A stretch of 64,000 nt of DNA from CAZWRN01 sp964446685 (GTDB lineage: Bacteria; Patescibacteriota; Microgenomatia; Daviesbacterales; UBA10151): NCBI GenBank assembly GCA_964446685.1, contig CAYUPO010000001.1, positions 62,001-126,000 on the forward strand. Direction: 5' to 3'. Shown here one piece after another: positions 42,516 through 49,925 of this stretch. Each line of letters starts with the position of its first letter. The first letter of the stretch is position 1. The notes under the pieces are model-generated. The model made no database searches. It saw nothing but the letters and a program-made list of their open reading frames with translations, and had not been told where the DNA came from. The translations under genes were made by a program, and so were the position numbers.

Positions 42516-42650
42516 TGTCATTCTGATCCGCCAGCTGGCGGAGAAGAATCTCTGAACCGATTCGGCCTGAGGGCTCACGGTCTCGAAGACTTGTTTCAGA
42601 TCTTAGACCTCGCATTCGCGAGAGATCCTTCACTTCGTTCAGGATAACAT
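42516..42650. repeat. Composite palindromic element between purC and purE
   Basis: It starts with TGTCATTCTGA and ends with TCAGGATAACA, imperfect inverted copies, and contains internal palindromes (CCGCCAGCTGGCGG and CGCATTCGCG). It occupies nearly all of the 153-bp gap and is open in frame with purC. Confidence 0.75.
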
Positions 42651-42660
42651 GCTCCAGCCC

Positions 42661-43176
42661 TTATTTGTTTAAATATTTTTTATATCCTGCTTTTTCTAAC
42701 TTGGCATTTTTTTCTAAAACCATTTTCTCCAAATCTTTCATGTAATTATTTAACATGCTAGTTAGTTTTTCATCACTAGCAGCTAATATTTTTACTGCCA
42801 AAAGTCCGGCATTTTTTGCTCCATTGATAGCAACAGTTGCAACTGGAATCCCAGGAGGCATCTGAACTATCGAATAAAGTGAATCTACTCCACTCAGTGT
42901 TTTTGTCTGAACCGGTACTCCGATGACTGGTAAAGTTGTCAGTGATGCAACCATTCCTGGTAAATGAGCTGAGCCACCAGCTCCAGCGATAATTACTTTC
43001 AACCCTCTCTCCTGAGCTGATTGAGCATAGTCATACATCAGCTTAGGAGTCCGATGAGCTGAAACAATTTTTATCTCATATTCAACCCCAAACTCTTCCA
43101 GCATTTCGGATGCCTCTTTCATAATCGGCAGATCAGAATCAGATCCCATGATGATACTTATAATAGGTTTATGCAT
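42661..43176 (-). CDS. purE: N5-CAIR mutase PurE
   Basis: The 171-residue enzyme converts N5-CAIR to CAIR. It has ISIIMGSDSDLPIMKEA (CAIR phosphate loop), VSAHRTPKLM with the catalytic His, AGAGGSAHLPGMVAS and GVDSLYSIVQMPPGIPVAT. This is the class I bacterial type, fitting the purK downstream in pathway order. purK lies 92 bp upstream with a palindromic segment between. Confidence 0.96.
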   Translation of the reverse strand: MHKPIISIIMGSDSDLPIMKEASEMLEEFGVEYEIKIVSAHRTPKLMYDYAQSAQERGLKVIIAGAGGSAHLPGMVASLTTLPVIGVPVQTKTLSGVDSLYSIVQMPPGIPVATVAINGAKNAGLLAVKILAASDEKLTSMLNNYMKDLEKMVLEKNAKLEKAGYKKYLNK

Positions 43177-43186
43177 AATTTTTTTT

Positions 43187-43215
43187 GTATTTTCTCACTT
43201 CGTTCGAAAAATATT
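43187..43215. repeat. Copy of the TATTTTCTCACTT...TTCGAAAAATATT repeat
   Basis: Near-identical to 35914-35943, differing by a few bases in the centre. It lies upstream of purE in the purK-purE gap. Confidence 0.6.
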
Positions 43216-43268
43216 TTAATGCGGAGCAGCAAGCTCTGCTTATTGTTCGAGAGAATTCGAGAACTTTC

Positions 43269-44396
43269 CTAAATGCTAATGTATTTCCTCGCTGCTCTGG
43301 CTTTTTTCCAGGCGTCGTTAATACTTTTTCCAACGGCATTGATATGACCCATTTTTCTTTCTATTTTAGTTTCGGCTTTTCCATACAGATGAATAAATAC
43401 CCCAGGAATTGCCAGAGCCCTTTCCATCCCTTTAACTTCAGATGCACCTGACCTGGTTCCTAAAATATTGACCATCACCACTGATGGATATATTAACTCA
43501 GTTTTGCCCAAAGGCATACCGGTAATTGCCCGGATGTGTTGTTGGAATTGATTGGTGAGCGAAGCGTCCATCGTGTAGTGCCCACTGTTATGAACCCGGG
43601 GAGCTATTTCATTAACTATCACTTTTCCCTGCTTGGTAACAAACATTTCAATTCCAAAAATCCCTGCGCCTTTTAATACTTTCATAACTTCGGCTGCTGT
43701 TTCCTCAGATTTTTTTATAATATTTTTGGATACTCTGGCCGGAACAAAAACAGTATGACAGATATTATTTTTATGAACTGTTTCAACAACCGGATGAGTT
43801 TTTATTTCACCTTTGGTATTTCTGGCCACCATTACTGCAACTTCTTTGCTAAATGGAATCCAACCTTCAACATACAACGATTTACCATGAAGTTTTTTTA
43901 AAGCATAATCGATTTGAGTTTTGTTTTTGATTACCACATTTCCTTTTCCATCATAGCCCCCTACTCTGGCTTTTAAAACTAATGGATATCCCAGTTCTTC
44001 GGCTGCTTTTTCAATATCATCTTTGGTTTCAATCGCCATAAATGGAGCCACCGGAATTTTGTATTTCGTTAAAAATTGTTTTTGGATTAACTTATCTTTG
44101 ATTATTTCCAAAGTTTTAGCAGATGGGTTGACACTAATTCCTGATTTAGCCAGTTCATCCAGTAATACTGAATTAGCCAGTTCCCACTCGATGGTTAAAA
44201 AATCAGATCTCTCAGCTAATGTTTTCATTGCTTTTGGATCATCCAGACTGGCCAGAATCTGTTTGTCTGCTACCTGACCGGCAGGAGAATTTGGCGTAGG
44301 ATCCAGCACAGTCACAAAAAAACCCAATTTTTTTGCTTCAAAAATCAACATCCGTGCTAACTGCCCTCCCCCAACTATTCCAATTCTATTTTTCAT
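43269..44396 (-). CDS. purK: N5-carboxyaminoimidazole ribonucleotide synthase PurK
   Basis: The 375-residue ATP-grasp enzyme makes N5-CAIR from AIR, bicarbonate and ATP. Motifs seen are IGIVGGGQLARML, DKLIQKQFLTKYKIP, LKARVGGYDGKGN (ATP loop), VEGWIPFSKEVAVM and VNEIAPRVHNSGHYT (metal/ATP site). It overlaps the HAD gene stop by 11 nt (ATGAAAAATAG), so the two are coupled. Confidence 0.95.
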   Translation of the reverse strand: MKNRIGIVGGGQLARMLIFEAKKLGFFVTVLDPTPNSPAGQVADKQILASLDDPKAMKTLAERSDFLTIEWELANSVLLDELAKSGISVNPSAKTLEIIKDKLIQKQFLTKYKIPVAPFMAIETKDDIEKAAEELGYPLVLKARVGGYDGKGNVVIKNKTQIDYALKKLHGKSLYVEGWIPFSKEVAVMVARNTKGEIKTHPVVETVHKNNICHTVFVPARVSKNIIKKSEETAAEVMKVLKGAGIFGIEMFVTKQGKVIVNEIAPRVHNSGHYTMDASLTNQFQQHIRAITGMPLGKTELIYPSVVMVNILGTRSGASEVKGMERALAIPGVFIHLYGKAETKIERKMGHINAVGKSINDAWKKARAARKYISI

Positions 44397-45042
44397 TGTT
44401 AATTGATTGTATTATATCTGGAATTTCTCTTAAATCCTCAATAACATAGTCTGCCAAAGAGAAGTCGATTGTTTGATTATGAGTGCCTTTACGAGCTATA
44501 AGAATCATATTTGCAGACTTTGCTGCATTAAACCCATGAACTGAATCTTCAATTACTACTGATTCAATTGGACTGACATTTAATAAGTATGCCGCTTTTA
44601 AGAAAATTTCGGGATCTGGCTTTGACTTTTTTACCATAGTACCAAACATTTTTGCGTTAAAAAAATCTAATAAATTATTCCGGCTTAATACCGCTTCAGC
44701 ATATTTTTCTTCTGTTGATGTAGCTAATGCTTGTTTATACATTTTTGACAGTACATCCATTACTTCATATGCAAAAGAAATGGTACCTACTTTATTTACA
44801 AAATCTTCTTCTATTAGCTGATTGCGTGCATCCATTAATAAATCCAGATTAATCTTTTTTCCACTTTTTTTAATTACATCATTAAATTCTTCCTCAATCT
44901 TGGTACCCGAATATCTTTTTGTAATTTCTTCTGGAGTAATATTAATACCTGATGATTTCAGGGCTTGTGATTCAATCTGGGCATGAATATGTTCAGAATC
45001 TATTAACACTCCATCCATATCCCAAATTATTGCTTTTATCAT
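44386..45042 (-). CDS. HAD-superfamily phosphatase/beta-phosphoglucomutase-like
   Basis: The 218-residue protein has HAD motif I DMDGVLIDSE (nucleophile and acid Asp), motif II ATSTE, Lys in KKSKPDP and motif IV VVIEDSVHGF. The cap domain is helical, as in beta-PGM and phosphatase YcsE types. It likely dephosphorylates a small metabolite. Placed between purB and purK and overlapping purK, it may remove a purine-pathway or sugar-phosphate by-product, though this is conjecture. Confidence 0.85.
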   Translation of the reverse strand: MIKAIIWDMDGVLIDSEHIHAQIESQALKSSGINITPEEITKRYSGTKIEEEFNDVIKKSGKKINLDLLMDARNQLIEEDFVNKVGTISFAYEVMDVLSKMYKQALATSTEEKYAEAVLSRNNLLDFFNAKMFGTMVKKSKPDPEIFLKAAYLLNVSPIESVVIEDSVHGFNAAKSANMILIARKGTHNQTIDFSLADYVIEDLREIPDIIQSINNEK

Positions 45043-45085
45043 AATTAAATTTTCTGTCGTAATAACAATCTAACAATTCAACAAT

Positions 45086-46477
45086 CTAAACAATTATTTT
45101 TCTTATTTTATTTACCAGTTTTTTTGCTCTTTGTGGTGCAGTTCCGAGATGGTTTGTGATCTGTAAACATTCGTTGATCTCGGGTGAAGAAAGGAACTGT
45201 TTAATGTATTTATCCTGAGTAATATTTTCTGCAAGTTCGTTTTTTTCTCCGTTTTGAATTTTATCCCATGAAGCTATGGCATAATCTCTGATCAGATGAT
45301 GCATTTTTTGCCTGTCAGCGCCTTTTTTAACTGCTTTTAAAATAACTTCTTCAGTGGCAGTAAATGATGCAAATTTTTCTAAATTGTTTTTTACCTGAGT
45401 TGTATTGACGGTAAAATCTTTAGCAATTTTTTGTGATGAAGAAAGGATTTCATCAACGGCTAAAAACATTTCCGGCATATATGATCTTTTATTGGCTGAA
45501 TCATCTATTGTCCGCTCCAAAAGTGATAAAGCTGCATTGTCCCAGGCGTTTCTTTCAAGGGAAACAACTAATCTGGCCAAGGAACAAATTTGTTCTGACT
45601 TGATCGGATTTTTCTTAAAAGGCATCGCGGATGACCCAACCTGATTTTTGCCAAAAGGTTCAACCCATTCGCCAAAGCCTGCTGACTGGAGGACTCTAAC
45701 ATCAAAAGCAAATTTATGCAGTGATTGAGCGATTGATGAAAGCAGTTGGGCAACTAAAGTATCAAATTTACGGGGAGATGTCTGACCGGCAATTAAAACC
45801 GGTTCTACTCCAAGATTTGTCATAATTTGTTTTTCAAAATCGGCTGATTCCTTTTCCCCAATTAACTTACTGTAACTAGCGGCTGTTCCAACAGCCCCTT
45901 TTAATCCTTTGGCTCTAAACTGTTTTTTGACAAATTCCAGATGCTCCAAGTCCAGCAATAAATCCTGAGCATACATCGCCAGACGATAACCAATAGTTGT
46001 TGGTTCAGCTGCCTGAAGATGGGTATAGGCTAAAGTTGGAGTTGTCAGATACTGATCGATTTTATCGGCAAAAATATTTAATAGCTCTTTTAGGCTTTTT
46101 TCAGTAATACTAAGCGCTTCCTGAACTCTAAGTGAATCAGTATTATCTACAATATCCATACTGGTTGCGCCAAGATGGATTTTACCTCCCCCTACTACTG
46201 CTTTCTCTGCAAATTCTCTGATTCCTGCGACAAGGTCATGGTGTGTTTCTTTTTCAATTTCAGAAATCCGATTTATATCAATGTTATTTTGATTCTTTTT
46301 AAGATCAGCGAGTTCTTTCTTTGAAACCAAACCAAATTTGGCCTGAGCAGTTGCTATTTCCACCCAGATTTTTCTCCATAACTGATATTTTCTTTCTTCT
46401 GAAAATATTTGTCTCATTGCTGCGCAGCCGTATCGCCAGGAGAAGGGGGATTGAAATGTAGAGTAATCAGTTTTCAT
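45086..46477 (-). CDS. purB: Adenylosuccinate lyase PurB
   Basis: The 463-residue enzyme of the fumarase/aspartase superfamily cleaves SAICAR and adenylosuccinate. It has YSTFQSPFSWRYG near the start, HHDLVAGIREFAE, THLQAAEPTTIG (catalytic His) and the signature loop GSSAMPFKKNPIKSEQ. ATG 46477 is used; a further ATG at 46489 would start inside the palindromic element. It supplies AICAR to the purP enzymes next to it. Confidence 0.95.
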   Translation of the reverse strand: MKTDYSTFQSPFSWRYGCAAMRQIFSEERKYQLWRKIWVEIATAQAKFGLVSKKELADLKKNQNNIDINRISEIEKETHHDLVAGIREFAEKAVVGGGKIHLGATSMDIVDNTDSLRVQEALSITEKSLKELLNIFADKIDQYLTTPTLAYTHLQAAEPTTIGYRLAMYAQDLLLDLEHLEFVKKQFRAKGLKGAVGTAASYSKLIGEKESADFEKQIMTNLGVEPVLIAGQTSPRKFDTLVAQLLSSIAQSLHKFAFDVRVLQSAGFGEWVEPFGKNQVGSSAMPFKKNPIKSEQICSLARLVVSLERNAWDNAALSLLERTIDDSANKRSYMPEMFLAVDEILSSSQKIAKDFTVNTTQVKNNLEKFASFTATEEVILKAVKKGADRQKMHHLIRDYAIASWDKIQNGEKNELAENITQDKYIKQFLSSPEINECLQITNHLGTAPQRAKKLVNKIRKIIV

Positions 46478-46483
46478 TATTAA

Positions 46484-46669
46484 CGACATTGCGAGAATGA
46501 GTCTTCGAATGACGAAGCAATCTCACAACATTAAGTCAACCAAGTAACAAAGTTAATTCTTAGAAACAGATTGCCGCGCGTTAATTCTTAGTAATTTCGC
46601 TCGCCACGATCAGTTTCATGATTGTGGCTCGCCACGATCAGTTTCATGATTGTGGCTCGCAATGACGGT
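46484..46669. repeat. Composite palindromic element with CATTGCGAG/CTCGCAATG ends
   Basis: The left end contains CGACATTGCGAG (46484-46495) and the right end gctCGCAATGACG (46655-46668), as inverted copies. It fills the purP-purB gap and contains the 28-bp direct repeats listed next. Confidence 0.7.
46599..46660. repeat. 28-bp direct repeat, 2.2 copies
   Basis: Two exact 28-bp copies (46599-46626 and 46627-46654) begin GCTCGCCACGATCAG, followed by a partial third copy. Each unit contains an imperfect palindrome (CACGATCAG...CATGATTGTG). Confidence 0.85.
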
Positions 46670-46672
46670 TTC

Positions 46673-47779
46673 CTAACTCAGTATTAACTCAAGTTTATTT
46701 TGACCCACTGCCAGCTTGATTTCTTTTGCTACTCTTCTACCAACTGTAATCGGCTCACCGTATAAATATCCGGCATATGGGGTAGCTGAAATTCCCGGAC
46801 TTCCCGGCATTCGGGGTGAAACATCAAAGACGACTATTTCTTTTTTTGGTGGACCAGGTAATATCATCGCCTGTAACCCAAATGGACCAATCACCCCTGG
46901 ATCTACATGTTTGGCTGCAGCGGCAACAAATCTTTCACCCATGGCAAATATATCTCCCAGTAAAGATTCTAAAACAGTGACTGCTATATGACCGGCTTCT
47001 TCGTATTTGACAGAAATACTTTGAATAACTTTTTCAATATCTACTCCAGGAATTTTGCTGAATCCTTCCAAATTAGTTTGTCTTCTGGTATCAGTGCCTG
47101 AGAGTTCAAGACGTTTAGTAATTGGAGAATAAAAATAATTAAAATTAACCTGTACCCCAACCAGAAACTCTTCAATCACTACTTTTTTAAGTTGCTCCTC
47201 TGTAAAATCTCCTCTTTCAAGTCTTAGTTCAACTTCTGACTGAAATTCTTTATAAGATGAGACAGTGAAAAAAGATCTTTCAAACCCTCTTTCCTGTTCC
47301 AGTACTTTGACCAGACATAATCTATCTATTTTTTTAGGATCGGTAAATTGTTTAGGGTAGCGAATTTTAGCTGCATCCAGTAAGTCATATTGATTTGGTT
47401 TGACTCCCCGTTCTTCAGTTTTGAGTAAAAATTTATTTCCAAACATCGGAACTTTAAACTTCTTTTCAATCGATGGATAGTCATTGAGATAGACCTCAAA
47501 TGATCTGTTGGGAACAAAGATGACATTTTTTTCTAACAGTTTTTTTTGAATATCAGGATTTAAAATATCTTTAAATTTTTCCAGTTCTAAAACCTCATCT
47601 ACACAACCTAATTCACCATTAGTTTTATAATGTTTACTGTAGACATCACCTCGGCCTTTTTGAGTAATAACCAGTGTTTTAAATCCTTCATCTTTGGCCC
47701 CTCTGGCAACATCTAAGGCAGAATGAGAACCAATAGAAGCAACTGTGATGTTTTGGCTGGTGTAAGATTTAAGATTCAT
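46673..47779 (-). CDS. purP: FAICAR synthetase PurP (archaeal-type), copy 1
   Basis: The 368-residue ATP-grasp enzyme makes FAICAR from AICAR, formate and ATP in archaea, in place of the folate-dependent PurH step. Family features seen are the ASIGSHSALDVARGAKDEGFK opening, a KRLELSGTDTRRQTN segment, an EEFLVGVQVNFNYFYSP strand, GPFGLQAM and the FDVSPRMPGSPG active-site loop. It is unusual in bacteria. It lies in the purine cluster directly after purB, which makes AICAR. A second copy follows about 420 bp away. Confidence 0.9.
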   Translation of the reverse strand: MNLKSYTSQNITVASIGSHSALDVARGAKDEGFKTLVITQKGRGDVYSKHYKTNGELGCVDEVLELEKFKDILNPDIQKKLLEKNVIFVPNRSFEVYLNDYPSIEKKFKVPMFGNKFLLKTEERGVKPNQYDLLDAAKIRYPKQFTDPKKIDRLCLVKVLEQERGFERSFFTVSSYKEFQSEVELRLERGDFTEEQLKKVVIEEFLVGVQVNFNYFYSPITKRLELSGTDTRRQTNLEGFSKIPGVDIEKVIQSISVKYEEAGHIAVTVLESLLGDIFAMGERFVAAAAKHVDPGVIGPFGLQAMILPGPPKKEIVVFDVSPRMPGSPGISATPYAGYLYGEPITVGRRVAKEIKLAVGQNKLELILS

Positions 47780-47792
47780 GATTTACTAATTA

Positions 47793-48116
47793 TCAACTGC
47801 CCCCTACATCTGTCATTCTGGCTTGTCCAGAATCAAACAAAGTAGTATACAAATCGACCATTTCTGGATTCAAACTTTCTATCATTTTAAGTTTATTATC
47901 CCTATTCATATTTTTTATTTGTTTTTCCCGGATAATTCCTTCTATCTGTCCTTCAACAACTTCATAGTACAAAAGCTTATGCAAATGATACTTCCTAGTA
48001 AATCCATCTACCAATTCTTCTTTATGCTCAGTAACTCTTTTTATTAAGTCACTTGTGACACCTGTATACAATGTAGGTCTATTATTACCCATAATGTAAA
48101 CATACATCTGTTTCAT
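47793..48116 (-). CDS. GIY-YIG nuclease family protein (UPF0213/YhbQ-like)
   Basis: The 107-residue protein has the GIY-YIG core: MYVYIMGNN...LYTGVTSDLIKRVTEHK, and later an EGIIREKQIKNMNR helix with the conserved Arg and Glu. It is a short stand-alone nuclease domain. Its C-terminal DSGQARMTDVGGS is encoded by a small palindromic repeat, and 11-bp perfect inverted repeats flank the gene. This looks like a small cassette inserted between the two purP genes. Confidence 0.9.
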   Translation of the reverse strand: MKQMYVYIMGNNRPTLYTGVTSDLIKRVTEHKEELVDGFTRKYHLHKLLYYEVVEGQIEGIIREKQIKNMNRDNKLKMIESLNPEMVDLYTTLFDSGQARMTDVGGS

Positions 48117-48192
48117 CTTGTTTAGATTCTGGACAGATATTTTTAAGGCTAAGTTAATTCCAATCTAAACAATTAAGGTAGCCAGAATGACA
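47811..48192. mobile_element. Putative GIY-YIG cassette bounded by nested inverted repeats
   Basis: Perfect outer inverted repeats TGTCATTCTGG (47811-47821) and CCAGAATGACA (48182-48192) enclose perfect inner repeats TCCAGAATC (47826-47834) and GATTCTGGA (48125-48133). The GIY-YIG frame lies almost wholly inside. No target-site duplication is obvious at the borders. Confidence 0.5.
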
Positions 48193-48197
48193 AATGG

Positions 48198-49211
48198 TTA
48201 ATTTAATATAAGTTCAAGTTTTTTCTGTTCGATAGCCCTCTTGATCTCTCTGGCTATTCTTCTTCCGGTACTCATTGGTTCATCATAATTTAAATCAGAA
48301 TAAGAGCTGCCATTGGTAAACAAATTAGTTCCGGCGACTATCCGGCAGGAAATTTCCATCGCCACAAATTTTTGATCTGGTGTTATAACAGTTTCCAAGC
48401 AAAATGGACCAAACAAGCCTTTTTTATCGATTAATTCTTTTGATGAACGAATAACTGACTCTCCCATAGCATAAGCTTCAGGTAAAAGGGATTCTCTTAG
48501 TACTAGTGGACTATTGCCTACAACAACATAGCTTGGATCAATGTCTAATCCTTCCTGTCCGTGAAGCGGGATTCTGCCTAATCCATCAACATTGGTTTCA
48601 TATCGTCTGTCCATCGACATTATTTCTATTTCTCCTGTCAGTGGAGAATGGAAGTAATGAATATAAAGTGTTACACCAATTACATATTCCTGAATAATAA
48701 ATTCATCAGTTTTGAGACTTTTTATTTTTTTAAGGAAATCTTCTTTATCACGAGCATAAAAATAACCTTTTCCTCCAGCTGCACCATATGTTTTTACAAT
48801 TACCGGATAGGTCACATCATCTAAATCATCAAATTGTTTTGGCATTGGTATTCTGGCATGAAGCAACCACTCCCTTTGCATTCCTCTATCCCCTTCCCAG
48901 TCCAGGACAGCTTTATTACCAAAATAAGGAATAGACAATTTTTTGTTGTTTTCAGTACCAAGATAAGCCACAAATGAACCATGAGGAACTAAAATGATAT
49001 TTTGTTTAAGAAGCTGCTTTTCAACTTTTTTAAACTGACTAAAATGAGGAACAGTTAAAATAGTATCGATAAATTTAAACCGCTTGTAGAAAGACTCCCT
49101 TTCATGGGTCGTAACAATCAGTGTTTTAAAACCTTCTTGTTTAGCTCCATGCAGAATCTGAAGAGAAGAATGCGAACCCAAAGTTGCAATAGTGTAATCA
49201 CTAAATTTCAT
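48198..49211 (-). CDS. FAICAR synthetase-like PurP, copy 2
   Basis: The 337-residue paralogue of the neighbouring PurP has YTIATLGSHSSLQILHGAKQEGFK, a GGKGYFYARDKEDF ATP-loop region, IQEYVIGVTLYIHYFHSP and GPFCLETVITPDQKFVAMEISCR. Its C-terminal loop (EISCRIVAGTN) differs from copy 1 (DVSPRMPGSPG), so substrate or formate handling may differ. ATG 49211 is used, with a TTGAAA-17-TATAAT promoter upstream. Some archaea also carry two PurP types. Confidence 0.85.
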   Translation of the reverse strand: MKFSDYTIATLGSHSSLQILHGAKQEGFKTLIVTTHERESFYKRFKFIDTILTVPHFSQFKKVEKQLLKQNIILVPHGSFVAYLGTENNKKLSIPYFGNKAVLDWEGDRGMQREWLLHARIPMPKQFDDLDDVTYPVIVKTYGAAGGKGYFYARDKEDFLKKIKSLKTDEFIIQEYVIGVTLYIHYFHSPLTGEIEIMSMDRRYETNVDGLGRIPLHGQEGLDIDPSYVVVGNSPLVLRESLLPEAYAMGESVIRSSKELIDKKGLFGPFCLETVITPDQKFVAMEISCRIVAGTNLFTNGSSYSDLNYDEPMSTGRRIAREIKRAIEQKKLELILN

Positions 49212-49243
49212 TGTATTGTGAAACAAATTGAAAAGATCAAAGA

Positions 49244-49272
49244 ATTATAGATAACACCTCGAATAGTTTCAA
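49244..49272 (-). promoter_or_regulatory. Promoter TTGAAA-17-TATAAT of the purP operon
   Basis: On the minus strand the -35 box is at 49267-49272 and the -10 box at 49244-49249. The start near 49237 gives a leader of about 26 nt. Confidence 0.65.
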
Positions 49273-49327
49273 GAGACTTTTCAATATATTGTATAGCTTA
49301 TAAAGTCCGATTTGTCCAGATGATATA

Positions 49328-49356
49328 TTGATGCAACAACAATTCATTGGTAAACT
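49328..49356 (+). promoter_or_regulatory. Promoter TTGATG-17-TAAACT for the 180-aa gene
   Basis: The -35 box is at 49328-49333 and the -10 box at 49351-49356. ATG 49368 follows 11 nt later, so the leader is only about 5 nt. Confidence 0.55.
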
Positions 49357-49367
49357 CAGCTCTAACA

Positions 49368-49910
49368 ATGACTGAATTACCTGAAAGAAGAACAATCTAT
49401 ATTGGTGAAAGAGCCGTAGATACAGCTTTAATCATAGAAGCTTCAGATTCGTTACTCGATTGCAATTTACAGGTAGTAGATGCCTTGCAACAAAATTTAT
49501 CAATTATTAATCCTGGACTTGATACCAGACCTGAAAGTTTTGCTGTTCGACAAGCCTTAGATAAAATATCTCTCGGTGAAAAATTACGCAAGCGTTGGAA
49601 AAAAGATGAAGTTGCCTTAGTAAGACTGCTGGTAGAGTCCGGAATACATACTCATCCTGCTAAAATTTGGGATAAAATTCTGCATATCTTTCCTTATGCC
49701 AGAGAACTTCCGAGAAAGGACGATGCAGAAAATTTTCTTAATTCAAGAAAGGCAAGTATTCAAGTTATTCAATCACCAGCTATGAAATACCGATTAGGAA
49801 GTCTGAAAACTGCCGGCTTTACTATGGTTCAAAATACGATTTTGCGAGGCGCAATGCAAACCCAAACTTACATGTTACCAACTCATCCCGGAAGATTTAG
49901 TCCCAACTAA
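49368..49910 (+). CDS. Hypothetical soluble protein (180 aa)
   Basis: Not recognised. The protein is soluble, alpha/beta and rich in Leu and Arg, with no signal or membrane segment and no obvious catalytic motif. It is the only plus-strand gene between purM and zwf, placed convergently to guaA. The start follows the promoter position; an upstream TTG at 49347 is rejected because it overlaps the -10 region. Confidence 0.6.
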   Translation: MTELPERRTIYIGERAVDTALIIEASDSLLDCNLQVVDALQQNLSIINPGLDTRPESFAVRQALDKISLGEKLRKRWKKDEVALVRLLVESGIHTHPAKIWDKILHIFPYARELPRKDDAENFLNSRKASIQVIQSPAMKYRLGSLKTAGFTMVQNTILRGAMQTQTYMLPTHPGRFSPN

Positions 49911-49925
49911 TTAATAGCTACAGTT

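Noticed and set aside
42508..42633. 42-residue N-terminal extension of PurC
   Set aside because: It is encoded wholly by a palindromic element and has no counterpart in PurC proteins. ATG 42507 starts the family-like sequence.
46599..46660. CRISPR array
   Set aside because: The 28-bp units are directly adjacent with no spacers and no cas genes are nearby.
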